From Prevotella sp. UBA4339 (GTDB taxonomy: Bacteria; Bacteroidota; Bacteroidia; Bacteroidales; Bacteroidaceae), in contig DGTJ01000090.1 of the NCBI GenBank assembly GCA_002393725.1, forward strand, positions 45,766 through 68,212: DNA of 22,447 bases. The letters are read 5' to 3'. Below the pieces are notes generated by a model, which saw nothing but the letters and a program-made list of their open reading frames with translations, had not been told where the DNA came from and ran no database searches. Positions 5,908 to 13,668 of the stretch are shown in pieces. How positions within the stretch are numbered: position 1 is the stretch's first letter; every line of letters begins with the position of its first letter. A program made the position numbers and the translations under genes.

Positions 5908-7530
5908 TTACTCTGTGATATTCGGAAGTTCAAGGCCGATGCCTTTCTTCTTGTCGACAATCTTCAGCACGAAACCGAGGATCAGGGCTGCCACACCAAG
6001 ACATGCAAGCATTACCAGAGGTGCGGTGTAGTCGAACTGTGTAGGATCGGTGACGCCTGGGTTGGTTGCATCTAGCACTTTACCGATGAGGAGCGGGAAA
6101 AGCCACAGTCCGATGTTCTGAATCCAGAAAATCAGGGCATAGGCAGAACCGATAACCTTCGCATCTACAAGTTTTGGAACTGATGGCCATAGAGATGCGG
6201 GTACCAGCGAGAATGAAGCGCCAAGAACCAGAATGGTAGTATAGGCTATGATGATGCCACCCACCGGGCTGCCCTTGAATGCTGGCAGAACGAATGCGAA
6301 CGTGAGGTGACAGGCTATCAGGAGCACAGAACCAAGCACAAGCATTGAGGCTGCCTTGCCATGATGGTCAAGATAACTGCCGAGGATCGGAGTAATCAGT
6401 ACTGCGAGCAGTGGGAACACCGCGAATATGGATTCTGCCGACTGACGCATATATCCCATATAGCAATAGGTGATAAGAGCTGCTATAGAAAGACCAAGCA
6501 AACCATATCTAAGATTGGCTTTCTTCTGGAAGTTACTTGCAAAGCCGGCTGCTGCAACAACAAGCATGATAACGTACTGTACGATGGTGACTGATGATGA
6601 AGCCCAGAAAGAGTCTGCGTCAGGAGCAGTCAGTGTAAGATTGCACTGAAGCATGTTGACTGCATATTTCTGGAATGGGAAGATTGCAGAATAATAAAGC
6701 ACGCAGAGCAGTGCTACAATCCAGAATCCGCTGTCGCTTAGAATCTTGCCAATATCTGATACCTTAAATGGATCATCTTTCTCCTCTGCCTCACCGGTCT
6801 GTGCGTCGAGTTTCTGATCCATGAAGAAATATACGATTGTCATTATAAGGGCGATGCACATCAGTACTACTCCGAAGGCTACGCTGCGGCTGACGCTCAC
6901 CTCACCGCCAAGACGTGCGAAGAATGGCGAAAATATCATACATGTTGCTACGCCCAGACGAGCCAGTGCCATTTCTGATCCCATTGCCAATGCCATCTCG
7001 CGTCCCTTGAACCACTTTACGATTCCTCTTGATACGGTGATACCTGCCATTTCGCAGCCACATCCGAAAATCATGAATCCGCAGGCAGCAAACTTTGCTG
7101 AGGCAGGCATGCCCTCGTAGAAGGGACTGACGCCAAGTTCGTCGAAAACAGGAATGTAATTAAGATTATTATTAAACCATGTCTCGAGACCGCTGCCGAT
7201 AAAGTTCTCACTGACAGCATACCACTTGACACATGCACCAACGAGCATCACGGCAGCTGAGAGAACTGCTGTGAATCTTACGCCCATCTTATCAAGTATT
7301 ATACCTGCAAAAATTAGGAAAAACACGAACACGTTGAGGAATACCTCTGATCCTTGCATGGTACCGAAGGCTGTGGAGTCCCAGCCACGGGTTTCTTGCA
7401 TCAAGTCCTTGATGGGAGAGAGAATATCCATAAAGATGTAACTGCAGAACATCGCTAATGCGAGAAGCAGCAAAGCGGTCCACCTCATTCCGGCAGAATC
7501 GCGCAAAGATTTCTGAATTGCTTGTGACAT
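5908..7530 (-). CDS. MFS transporter, MFSD1-like, with an inserted helix pair (first gene of the pair)
   Basis: A 540-residue paralogue of the adjacent downstream MFS gene. It shares the opening helix, the LDKMGVRFT motif A (about 79-87) and the MFSD1-like block VKWFKGREMALAMGSEMALA then RLG (171-193). It is about 90 residues longer. Most of the excess is one insertion at about residues 303-365, with two hydrophobic stretches (SVTIVQYVIMLVVAAAGFA and YGLLGLSIAALITYCYMGYM) joined by a basic loop, placed before the GSYLDHHGKA loop. This suggests 14 rather than 12 helices. A second, smaller insertion is at about 108-140 in the first half (ETWFNNNLNYIPVF region). Its own -7 box lies at 7564-7571. 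Two cotranscribed, diverged copies could act as a heterodimer or handle different substrates; neither is shown by the sequence. Confidence 0.85.
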   Translation of the reverse strand: MSQAIQKSLRDSAGMRWTALLLLALAMFCSYIFMDILSPIKDLMQETRGWDSTAFGTMQGSEVFLNVFVFFLIFAGIILDKMGVRFTAVLSAAVMLVGACVKWYAVSENFIGSGLETWFNNNLNYIPVFDELGVSPFYEGMPASAKFAACGFMIFGCGCEMAGITVSRGIVKWFKGREMALAMGSEMALARLGVATCMIFSPFFARLGGEVSVSRSVAFGVVLMCIALIMTIVYFFMDQKLDAQTGEAEEKDDPFKVSDIGKILSDSGFWIVALLCVLYYSAIFPFQKYAVNMLQCNLTLTAPDADSFWASSSVTIVQYVIMLVVAAAGFASNFQKKANLRYGLLGLSIAALITYCYMGYMRQSAESIFAVFPLLAVLITPILGSYLDHHGKAASMLVLGSVLLIACHLTFAFVLPAFKGSPVGGIIIAYTTILVLGASFSLVPASLWPSVPKLVDAKVIGSAYALIFWIQNIGLWLFPLLIGKVLDATNPGVTDPTQFDYTAPLVMLACLGVAALILGFVLKIVDKKKGIGLELPNITE

Positions 7531-7563
7531 TACTTTTCTGTTTTTTTATTTCAATTTTGGGTG

Positions 7564-7571
7564 CAAAGGTA
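7564..7571 (-). promoter_or_regulatory. -7 box for the tandem MFS operon
   Basis: Minus strand TACCTTTG, an exact TAnnTTTG match, 33 bases before ATG 7530. No good TTTG is found at the expected -33 position. The 215-base gap to the divergent ABC transporter gene otherwise holds only that gene's own promoter. Confidence 0.6.
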
Positions 7572-7686
7572 CTAAATTTAATTGAAACTCCGCCACTTTG
7601 CCCGGAAATTTCATTCACAGGGGGATTTTCGGGGCTATTTAATTATTTTTAACGGCATATAAGGGTGGCTAGTCTGAGATTTTTCA

Positions 7687-7694
7687 TAAATTTG
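7687..7694 (+). promoter_or_regulatory. -7 box for the ABC transporter/lipoprotein operon
   Basis: Plus strand TAAATTTG, an exact TAnnTTTG match, 51 bases before ATG 7746, predicting a leader of about 45 bases. The -33 region is not recognisable. Confidence 0.5.
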
Positions 7695-7745
7695 CACGGA
7701 AATATCTGCGCAGAGGGCAACTGAAGCGTCCTATAGAGAAAGTAA

Positions 7746-10643
7746 ATGACAGACGTTATACTATCCAGTTTCATCAGTTTGTTTGCCTTATTTGGCAAAG
7801 AAGAACAGGTGGATGAGGCACGTGCTAAAGACATGCTCGTGAATTATCTTCGCCGCCATTTCGGTGTGAGAAACACTGATGTGTATATTGACCTTTATGA
7901 CGATATGCGAATGGCATACGACATGGCCGATAATATAGATAGTCGTCAGACTGTCACTACTATATGCAATGGCTTACAGGGAGAGATAAGAGCGAAGGAG
8001 AAGTCACTGCTGCTGTTGCGTCTGATGGAGTTCTGCGGATATAGTGAGGAGCGCCATAACGTTATTTTCAGGACGATGGCTGAGTGCTTCAATATCTCTG
8101 AAGAACAGTATAAAGACTTCCGTGATTTCGTTAGTAACAAGCCTACAGATAAGGTGATGATTCATAAGCTGGATAATACCGACGGAGAACTGAGGACTCT
8201 GTTCAATCCGGCAACAGGTGATTTGCTGTTCACCTATCTGGGTAATGATGAAGTGCTCTTCAATGACGTGCCTGTACTCTCGGGAGCTTATCAGGTATGG
8301 CTGCAAAGCAGCGTCCTGAAGTCAAAGAAAAGCAGGCCATTGTATTATTCAACTATAGTTGACGCATATAACAGGGCAAATGGTGAGATAGTGTCTTCGC
8401 AGCAGACGATAGAGTTCTGCGGAAGGGATATCAATTTCCGTTTCCCCAATAGCGACAACGGTATGCACGACCTGAGCTTTACCCTGCGCAGCTATGAACT
8501 CCTGGCCATCATGGGAGGCTCAGGAACAGGTAAGACAACTCTTTTGTCACTTCTCAATGGCACATTGAGGCCTCAACAGGGCACAATCACTATAAATGGT
8601 CATGATATCTCTGAGCCAGAGGCAAAAGACCTGATAGGCTTTGTTCCTCAGGACGACCTGCTGATAGAAGAGTTGACCGTATACGAAAACTTGTGGTTCA
8701 CTGCAAAACTCTGTTTCGAGGGAATGCCCGATCAGGAGATCGACAAAAGGGTGATGAACACATTGAAGGTTCTTGGACTCGATGCAGCTAAAGACCTAAA
8801 GGTGGGTTCGGCCATTAATAAGTTTATTTCCGGAGGACAGCGCAAACGTCTGAATATCGCATTGGAGCTTATCCGTGAACCGGCAGTGCTCTTCCTTGAC
8901 GAGCCAACCTCTGGATTATCGTCGGCAGATACTGAAACGGTTATCAACCTCCTTAAGGAGCAGACGATGAAGGGTAAGCTGATAATTGTCAATATCCACC
9001 AGCCGTCAAGTGATGTGTATAAGCTCTTCGACCGACTGTGGCTTCTCGACAAGGGCGGATATCCGGTATTCGACGGAAATCCTATTGACGCGATTACCTA
9101 TTTCAAGGAAAAGGCCAACTATGCCGATGCTGAGACAAGTGCCTGCCCGACGTGCGGTAATGTGAACCCTGAGATAGTACTGAATATCATTGATGAAAAG
9201 GCTCTCAATAGCAGTGGTGAGTTGTCCGATGAGAGAAAGACTACTCCGCAAGAGTGGCATGAGCTATATCTCAATGGCAGGGAGAATTTCGATTTCCCTG
9301 TCATAAGCGACGTGCCTCATTCCGACCAGAAGAAACCAGGGGCTTTTAAGCAGTTCATTATCTATCTGCATCGTAACATAAAGACTAAGATTACTAATGT
9401 CCAGTGGCTATGCATAGCATTACTCGAGGCACCTTTGCTGGCGTTTATCTGTTCTTTGCTTACACGCTATGCTCCACCAGAGGGATATACTGTGATGGAC
9501 AATAAGAACCTGGTGAGCTATTTCTTCATGGCAGTAATTGTTGCTACGTTTATTGGTATGAGTGGCAGTGCAGAGGAGATAATCAAGGACCGGGCCCTGT
9601 TGAAGCGAGAGAAGTTCCTACATCTTTCGTATAGCAGCTATATCTGGTCAAAGATAGTATTCACGGCTGGATTGTCATTGATTCAGACATTTTTATTTAT
9701 TGTCGTGGGTAATTTCATCATGGGACTGCATGGGTTGTTCTTTGTATGGTGGCTGATCCTGTTTGTAACCGCCTTGCTCTCAAACCTGATAGGACTGCTG
9801 TTATCAAAGAAGCTTGATTCGGTCGTGGCTATTTATATAAGTATACCTCTGTTGCTTATTCCCCAGATACTGCTTTGCGGACTTGTTGTGGATTTCTCCG
9901 ATCTTACACCTAAAAGCAAGACGGGCAATGTTCCCATAATCGGTGATTTGATACCGTCGCGCTGGGCATACGAAGCATTGGCTGTGACATCATTTACCGA
10001 TAATCTTTATGAGAAACCGTTCTTCGACTTGGACAAGCAGAAGTACGAGTCACTCTACTATAATATGGGATTCCTGTATGAGCTTGAGTCGCAGTTAGAG
10101 ACGATGAAGGACGAGGAACGTCGAGGAAAGGATGTGAATCCGGAGCATATCAGAGTGATTCGCGAGAATCTTCCCGTATTGACAGAGTATTGCGGAATGC
10201 AACCATATCAGGGTGATTATAGCTATGACTCTTTGAAGAAGTTTATGAATGAAGCTGAGGATCTGCTTTCTCAGAGAAGTAATAAGGTGACACTTGAGGC
10301 TGATGCAAAGATGTCAGCTCTTATCCGTGAAATAGGAAAGGATGCTGTATTGCAGCTGAAGCGTGATAACTATAATATACGTCTTGAAGACTTTGCGGTA
10401 GGTGGTGGAAACGGCCGCACTCTGAGTGTTGTTGACGGAGCCATTGTTCCGCGCTCGGCATTTATATATCTTACTCCGCAGAGCAAGATGGGCCGGGCTC
10501 CTTTCTATAGCAGTGAGAAGGTGCTTGGCACATGGCATATCAAGACTCTATGGTTCAACATGGGTGTTATGATGCTTATGTGCATTTTATTGGCTATTAT
10601 TTTATTTTCAAATTATAACTTTAAAATTAATTTAAAAAGATGA
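7746..10643 (+). CDS. ABCG-like ABC transporter (ATPase and permease fused) with TerB-like N-terminal region
   Basis: A 965-residue half-transporter with the ABCG/White order of ATPase then membrane domain. Residues 1 to about 115 form a helical, charged region resembling TerB-type domains; about 115-230 is a strand-rich region of unknown fold. The ATPase is complete: Walker A GGSGTGKTT (257-265), Q-loop Q302, signature SGGQRKR (S362), Walker B LFLDEP (D385, E386) and switch His H418. A conserved-looking CPTC pair (C467, C470) sits between the ATPase and the membrane domain. Five hydrophobic segments lie between about 550 and 716. Then a hydrophilic stretch of about 220 residues, probably on the outer face of the inner membrane, precedes a last helix (about 936-955). 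That loop is far longer than the equivalent in typical ABCG proteins. The stop overlaps the start of the downstream lipoprotein gene. Substrate unknown. Confidence 0.9.
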   Translation: MTDVILSSFISLFALFGKEEQVDEARAKDMLVNYLRRHFGVRNTDVYIDLYDDMRMAYDMADNIDSRQTVTTICNGLQGEIRAKEKSLLLLRLMEFCGYSEERHNVIFRTMAECFNISEEQYKDFRDFVSNKPTDKVMIHKLDNTDGELRTLFNPATGDLLFTYLGNDEVLFNDVPVLSGAYQVWLQSSVLKSKKSRPLYYSTIVDAYNRANGEIVSSQQTIEFCGRDINFRFPNSDNGMHDLSFTLRSYELLAIMGGSGTGKTTLLSLLNGTLRPQQGTITINGHDISEPEAKDLIGFVPQDDLLIEELTVYENLWFTAKLCFEGMPDQEIDKRVMNTLKVLGLDAAKDLKVGSAINKFISGGQRKRLNIALELIREPAVLFLDEPTSGLSSADTETVINLLKEQTMKGKLIIVNIHQPSSDVYKLFDRLWLLDKGGYPVFDGNPIDAITYFKEKANYADAETSACPTCGNVNPEIVLNIIDEKALNSSGELSDERKTTPQEWHELYLNGRENFDFPVISDVPHSDQKKPGAFKQFIIYLHRNIKTKITNVQWLCIALLEAPLLAFICSLLTRYAPPEGYTVMDNKNLVSYFFMAVIVATFIGMSGSAEEIIKDRALLKREKFLHLSYSSYIWSKIVFTAGLSLIQTFLFIVVGNFIMGLHGLFFVWWLILFVTALLSNLIGLLLSKKLDSVVAIYISIPLLLIPQILLCGLVVDFSDLTPKSKTGNVPIIGDLIPSRWAYEALAVTSFTDNLYEKPFFDLDKQKYESLYYNMGFLYELESQLETMKDEERRGKDVNPEHIRVIRENLPVLTEYCGMQPYQGDYSYDSLKKFMNEAEDLLSQRSNKVTLEADAKMSALIREIGKDAVLQLKRDNYNIRLEDFAVGGGNGRTLSVVDGAIVPRSAFIYLTPQSKMGRAPFYSSEKVLGTWHIKTLWFNMGVMMLMCILLAIILFSNYNFKINLKR

Positions 10644-11446
10644 AAAAATTATCAGTATTTGCAATCGCAATGGCAGCAATGGTATTTGCTTCATGCGGAG
10701 GTAACAAGAGTGCTCAGAACACAGAAACTGCAGACTCCCTGAAGAGTTTCGAGCAGGAGCAGATTGAAGCTAGCATCAAGATGCAGCTCGACAGTATCGC
10801 TTCTGAGGTTGGTAAGTTGAAATTGGCTTCTTTCCTGGAGAAGGATGCTGACGGCGGTCTGAAGCTTACTAAGGAGGAACTGCAGGTTAAGCCTGACTAT
10901 CTTCTGCCTGCAAACGTAGCCGAGAATGCTGCAACACTTGCAGAAAAGTATCGTATCCTCAGTGCTCTTGATATTGACAAGAGAGTTGCCGGTCTCTATG
11001 AGATGCCTGAAGATGACTATTCTGCAGCCATCAGCAAGCTTGCTGCTGACATCAACGATCCTTCATTCAAGTCTTTCAACGATGATTTATCTGTAGCAGA
11101 GACAACAGAGGCTCTTTACAATGAGATGAGTAAGAACGGACGTATTAACTACTTCTGGCAGATGGCATCTGCTTCACTTGTTGAGCAGCTGTATGTTATA
11201 AGTCAGAATTCAGACAAGTTCTTGAGCACTCTTAATGATGAGGCTGCTGCAAACATCTCTTTCCGCGTAGTTCTCGTTCTTGATGGTGTTAAGCGTCTTT
11301 CTGAGTACGATCCTGAGATCAAGGTTGTAGGTGATGCTCTTGCTCCTCTGGATGTCCTCAATGCAATGACTGTTGACGAGCTGAAGGCTCAGATTGCTGA
11401 TGCAAAGGACAAGATTGAGGCTGCTCGTGCTGCTCTCATTAAGTAA
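10640..11446 (+). CDS. Lipoprotein of unknown function, translationally coupled to the ABC transporter
   Basis: A 268-residue protein whose N-terminus is a lipoprotein signal: basic MKK, hydrophobic core, and lipobox VFASC with the lipidated Cys at residue 19. The residues after Cys (GGNKSAQN) lack the acidic export signal used for surface lipoproteins in Bacteroidota, so a periplasm-facing location is more likely. The rest is almost entirely predicted helix, with acidic and alanine-rich segments and a coiled-coil-like C-terminus (DELKAQIADAKDKIEAARAA). No known domain is recognised. Its ATG overlaps the transporter stop (ATGA, 10640-10643), so the two are translated from one message and the lipoprotein is a good candidate partner for the transporter's large outer loop. 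That partnership is inference from gene order. A strong terminator follows. Confidence 0.85.
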   Translation: MKKLSVFAIAMAAMVFASCGGNKSAQNTETADSLKSFEQEQIEASIKMQLDSIASEVGKLKLASFLEKDADGGLKLTKEELQVKPDYLLPANVAENAATLAEKYRILSALDIDKRVAGLYEMPEDDYSAAISKLAADINDPSFKSFNDDLSVAETTEALYNEMSKNGRINYFWQMASASLVEQLYVISQNSDKFLSTLNDEAAANISFRVVLVLDGVKRLSEYDPEIKVVGDALAPLDVLNAMTVDELKAQIADAKDKIEAARAALIK

Positions 11447-11465
11447 TAGATTTCCAACGCATATA

Positions 11466-11501
11466 AAAAAATTGGCACCTCAACTGAGGTGCCAATTTTT
11501 T
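11466..11501. terminator. Bidirectional intrinsic terminator between convergent genes
   Basis: A perfect 17-bp inverted repeat (arms 11466-11482 and 11485-11501) with GC-rich core ttggcacctca and A/T tracts on both sides. It can terminate the ABC/lipoprotein operon on the plus strand and the yidC-peptidase operon on the minus strand. The peptidase stop codon (11500-11502) lies inside the tract, so the minus-strand hairpin begins immediately at the end of translation. Confidence 0.92.
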
Positions 11502-13665
11502 ATTTTAACCATCTGTCAAGCCAGTTGAAGAATGTGCGTTGCCATAGAACTCCGTTCTGTGGCTTCAGCACCCAATGATTCTCATCAGGGAAGATAAGAA
11601 GCTCTGCGGGGATTCCTTTCATACGCGCTGCATTGAAAGCAGACATTCCCTGAGTGTAGTTGATGCGGTAGTCTTTCTCTCCGTGAATACAGAGAATAGG
11701 AGTATCCCAATTATCTACAAACTTATGTGGTGACTCGTGATATGTCTTCTTTGCGTTTGGCAACTGAGGACGATGCCAGTAAGCTTCGTCATATTCCCAG
11801 TTAGAGAACCAGTTCTCCTCAGTCTCAAGATACATTGCAGCGAGGTTGAAGGCTCCGTCGTGAGAGATGAAAGCCTTGAACCGCTTCTCATGATGACCGG
11901 CAAGGTAGTATACACTGAATCCTCCGAATGACGCACCTACGGCACCAAGTTTATCCTTGTCAACGTATGGCAGGTTGTTCGCAGCATCGTCGATAGCTGC
12001 AAGATAGTCCTTCATGCACTGACCTGTCCAGTCGCCTGAGATCTCTTCAAGCCACTCTTGTCCGAATCCGGGAAGACCACGACGGTTAGGAGCTACAACG
12101 ATGTAACCCTGTGAGGCCATAATCATGAAGTTCCAACGATAGCTCCAGAACTGAGAGACAGGACTCTGTGGGCCACCTTCACAGAAGAGGAGGGTGGGGT
12201 ATTTCTTGGTCTCGTCAAAGTTTGGTGGAAGGATGATCCAAGTCAGCATATCTTTTCCGTCACTGGTCTTCACCCAACGTTGCTGTACTTTGGGCTTTGC
12301 CAGTTGATCGAGGATATGTTTGTTCTCGAAGGTCAACTGAGAGATAACGGTTTTCTGGGGTTTCTTGAAGTTTGGTGTCACGATGTACAAATCAGCAGGT
12401 GATGTGAAGTTGTGGCGCTCCATCAGTAACTGCTTGCCGTTGTTCATTAAGTGAATAGAACCGAAATCGTCCCAAGTGTCAGTAATTTGTTTTAGTTCGC
12501 CTTTCCAGTTTACGGCATATAGATTCTCTGTAGCATGCCATACACCAATGAAATAAATCATGGCATCCTTAGTGTCACTCCATACGAAGTCGTCAACATT
12601 CGAGTCGAATGATTCTGTCAGATATTTCTTATCGCCAGTTGTTAAGTCATAGCAGCAGAGCCGGTTCCTGTCTGCTTCATATCCGTCGCGCTGCATGGAT
12701 TGCCAGGCAATGTATTTACCGTCGGGCGAGAATTTAGGATTAGTGTCGTAGCCCACATTGTTTGCAAGATTTGCCTCTTCGTTCACCTTCTGATATTTCA
12801 TAGAAGTCGTGGGATCAATCTTTGGCTCTACATATCCTTCTGGCTTGCAGAGATTCTTTGTCTCGCGCGTACCTATATTATATAAGTATATGTCAGAATC
12901 AGTAGATATAGAGTATTCAAGTCCTGTCTTCTTGCGGCAAGTATATGCAATGGTCTTTGAGTCAGGACTCCATGCAAGTTGCTCGATGCCACCAAACGGC
13001 TCCATAGGGCATTCGTAAGGTTCACCATCCAGAATGTCGATACCGTCCTTGATTCCTTCATCTGTAACATCGGCAACGAAAGGATGCTGTATGCTCTCTA
13101 CATAGTGATCCCAGTGACGGTACATCAGATCTGTCACCAGACGTCCAGTAGCTTTCGGCAGGTCATCGGGATTCTTCTTAATGACCTCGTGAAAGTCGAT
13201 GGAGTGTAGCAGGATGACTTTGCTTCCATCAGGTGAGAACTTAAACCCTTCGATGTCTTTTGAGGCCTTTGAGATCTTCTTACGGTCAGAACCGTCGGCA
13301 TTCATTGTCCATATCTGTCCTCCTGAGAGGAATGCTATCTTACCTTGATACCAGGTAGGGTCCGTTTCACTCTTACTGCCATTAGTAAGGGTAGTGTTGC
13401 CTGTACCGTCAGCATTAATAACTGCTATTTTCTGCTGGCTCTTGTTGGCCTTTACACTATAGTAGCCCACCTGATAAACAATCTGTTTACCATCGTTACT
13501 TGCTTCTGCACTGGCGATACGCCCCATAGCCCAAAGAGCCTCTGGAGTCATAAGGTCACTGCTAAGCTTGATATTCTGCTTTCCGATTTTCACTTCTTCT
13601 GCTTTAATTGGAGTTCCAAGGAGGATAATGCCTGCCAGGATAACTAGGATTCTGTTTATACTCAT
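11500..13665 (-). CDS. S9-family serine peptidase, DPP5-like dipeptidyl-peptidase
   Basis: A 721-residue periplasmic peptidase of the prolyl-oligopeptidase family (S9, subgroup C). A signal peptide (MSINRILVILAGIILLGTPIKA) is followed by a beta-propeller region with TolB/WD-like repeats such as FSPDGSKVILL, AWSPDSKTIAY and FSPDGKYIAWQS. The C-terminal alpha/beta-hydrolase domain carries the complete triad: S579 in GASFGGFS, D665 in HGEKDYR and H697 in DENHWV. Serine-Asp and Asp-His spacings (86 and 32) nearly equal those I recall for Porphyromonas gingivalis DPP5, which removes dipeptides from short peptides and feeds amino-acid catabolism. The protein is somewhat longer than that enzyme, mainly in the propeller. 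It begins 3 bases after the yidC stop, so the two genes share a transcript. An acylaminoacyl-peptidase is the main alternative. Confidence 0.9.
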   Translation of the reverse strand: MSINRILVILAGIILLGTPIKAEEVKIGKQNIKLSSDLMTPEALWAMGRIASAEASNDGKQIVYQVGYYSVKANKSQQKIAVINADGTGNTTLTNGSKSETDPTWYQGKIAFLSGGQIWTMNADGSDRKKISKASKDIEGFKFSPDGSKVILLHSIDFHEVIKKNPDDLPKATGRLVTDLMYRHWDHYVESIQHPFVADVTDEGIKDGIDILDGEPYECPMEPFGGIEQLAWSPDSKTIAYTCRKKTGLEYSISTDSDIYLYNIGTRETKNLCKPEGYVEPKIDPTTSMKYQKVNEEANLANNVGYDTNPKFSPDGKYIAWQSMQRDGYEADRNRLCCYDLTTGDKKYLTESFDSNVDDFVWSDTKDAMIYFIGVWHATENLYAVNWKGELKQITDTWDDFGSIHLMNNGKQLLMERHNFTSPADLYIVTPNFKKPQKTVISQLTFENKHILDQLAKPKVQQRWVKTSDGKDMLTWIILPPNFDETKKYPTLLFCEGGPQSPVSQFWSYRWNFMIMASQGYIVVAPNRRGLPGFGQEWLEEISGDWTGQCMKDYLAAIDDAANNLPYVDKDKLGAVGASFGGFSVYYLAGHHEKRFKAFISHDGAFNLAAMYLETEENWFSNWEYDEAYWHRPQLPNAKKTYHESPHKFVDNWDTPILCIHGEKDYRINYTQGMSAFNAARMKGIPAELLIFPDENHWVLKPQNGVLWQRTFFNWLDRWLK

Positions 13666-13668
13666 ATT

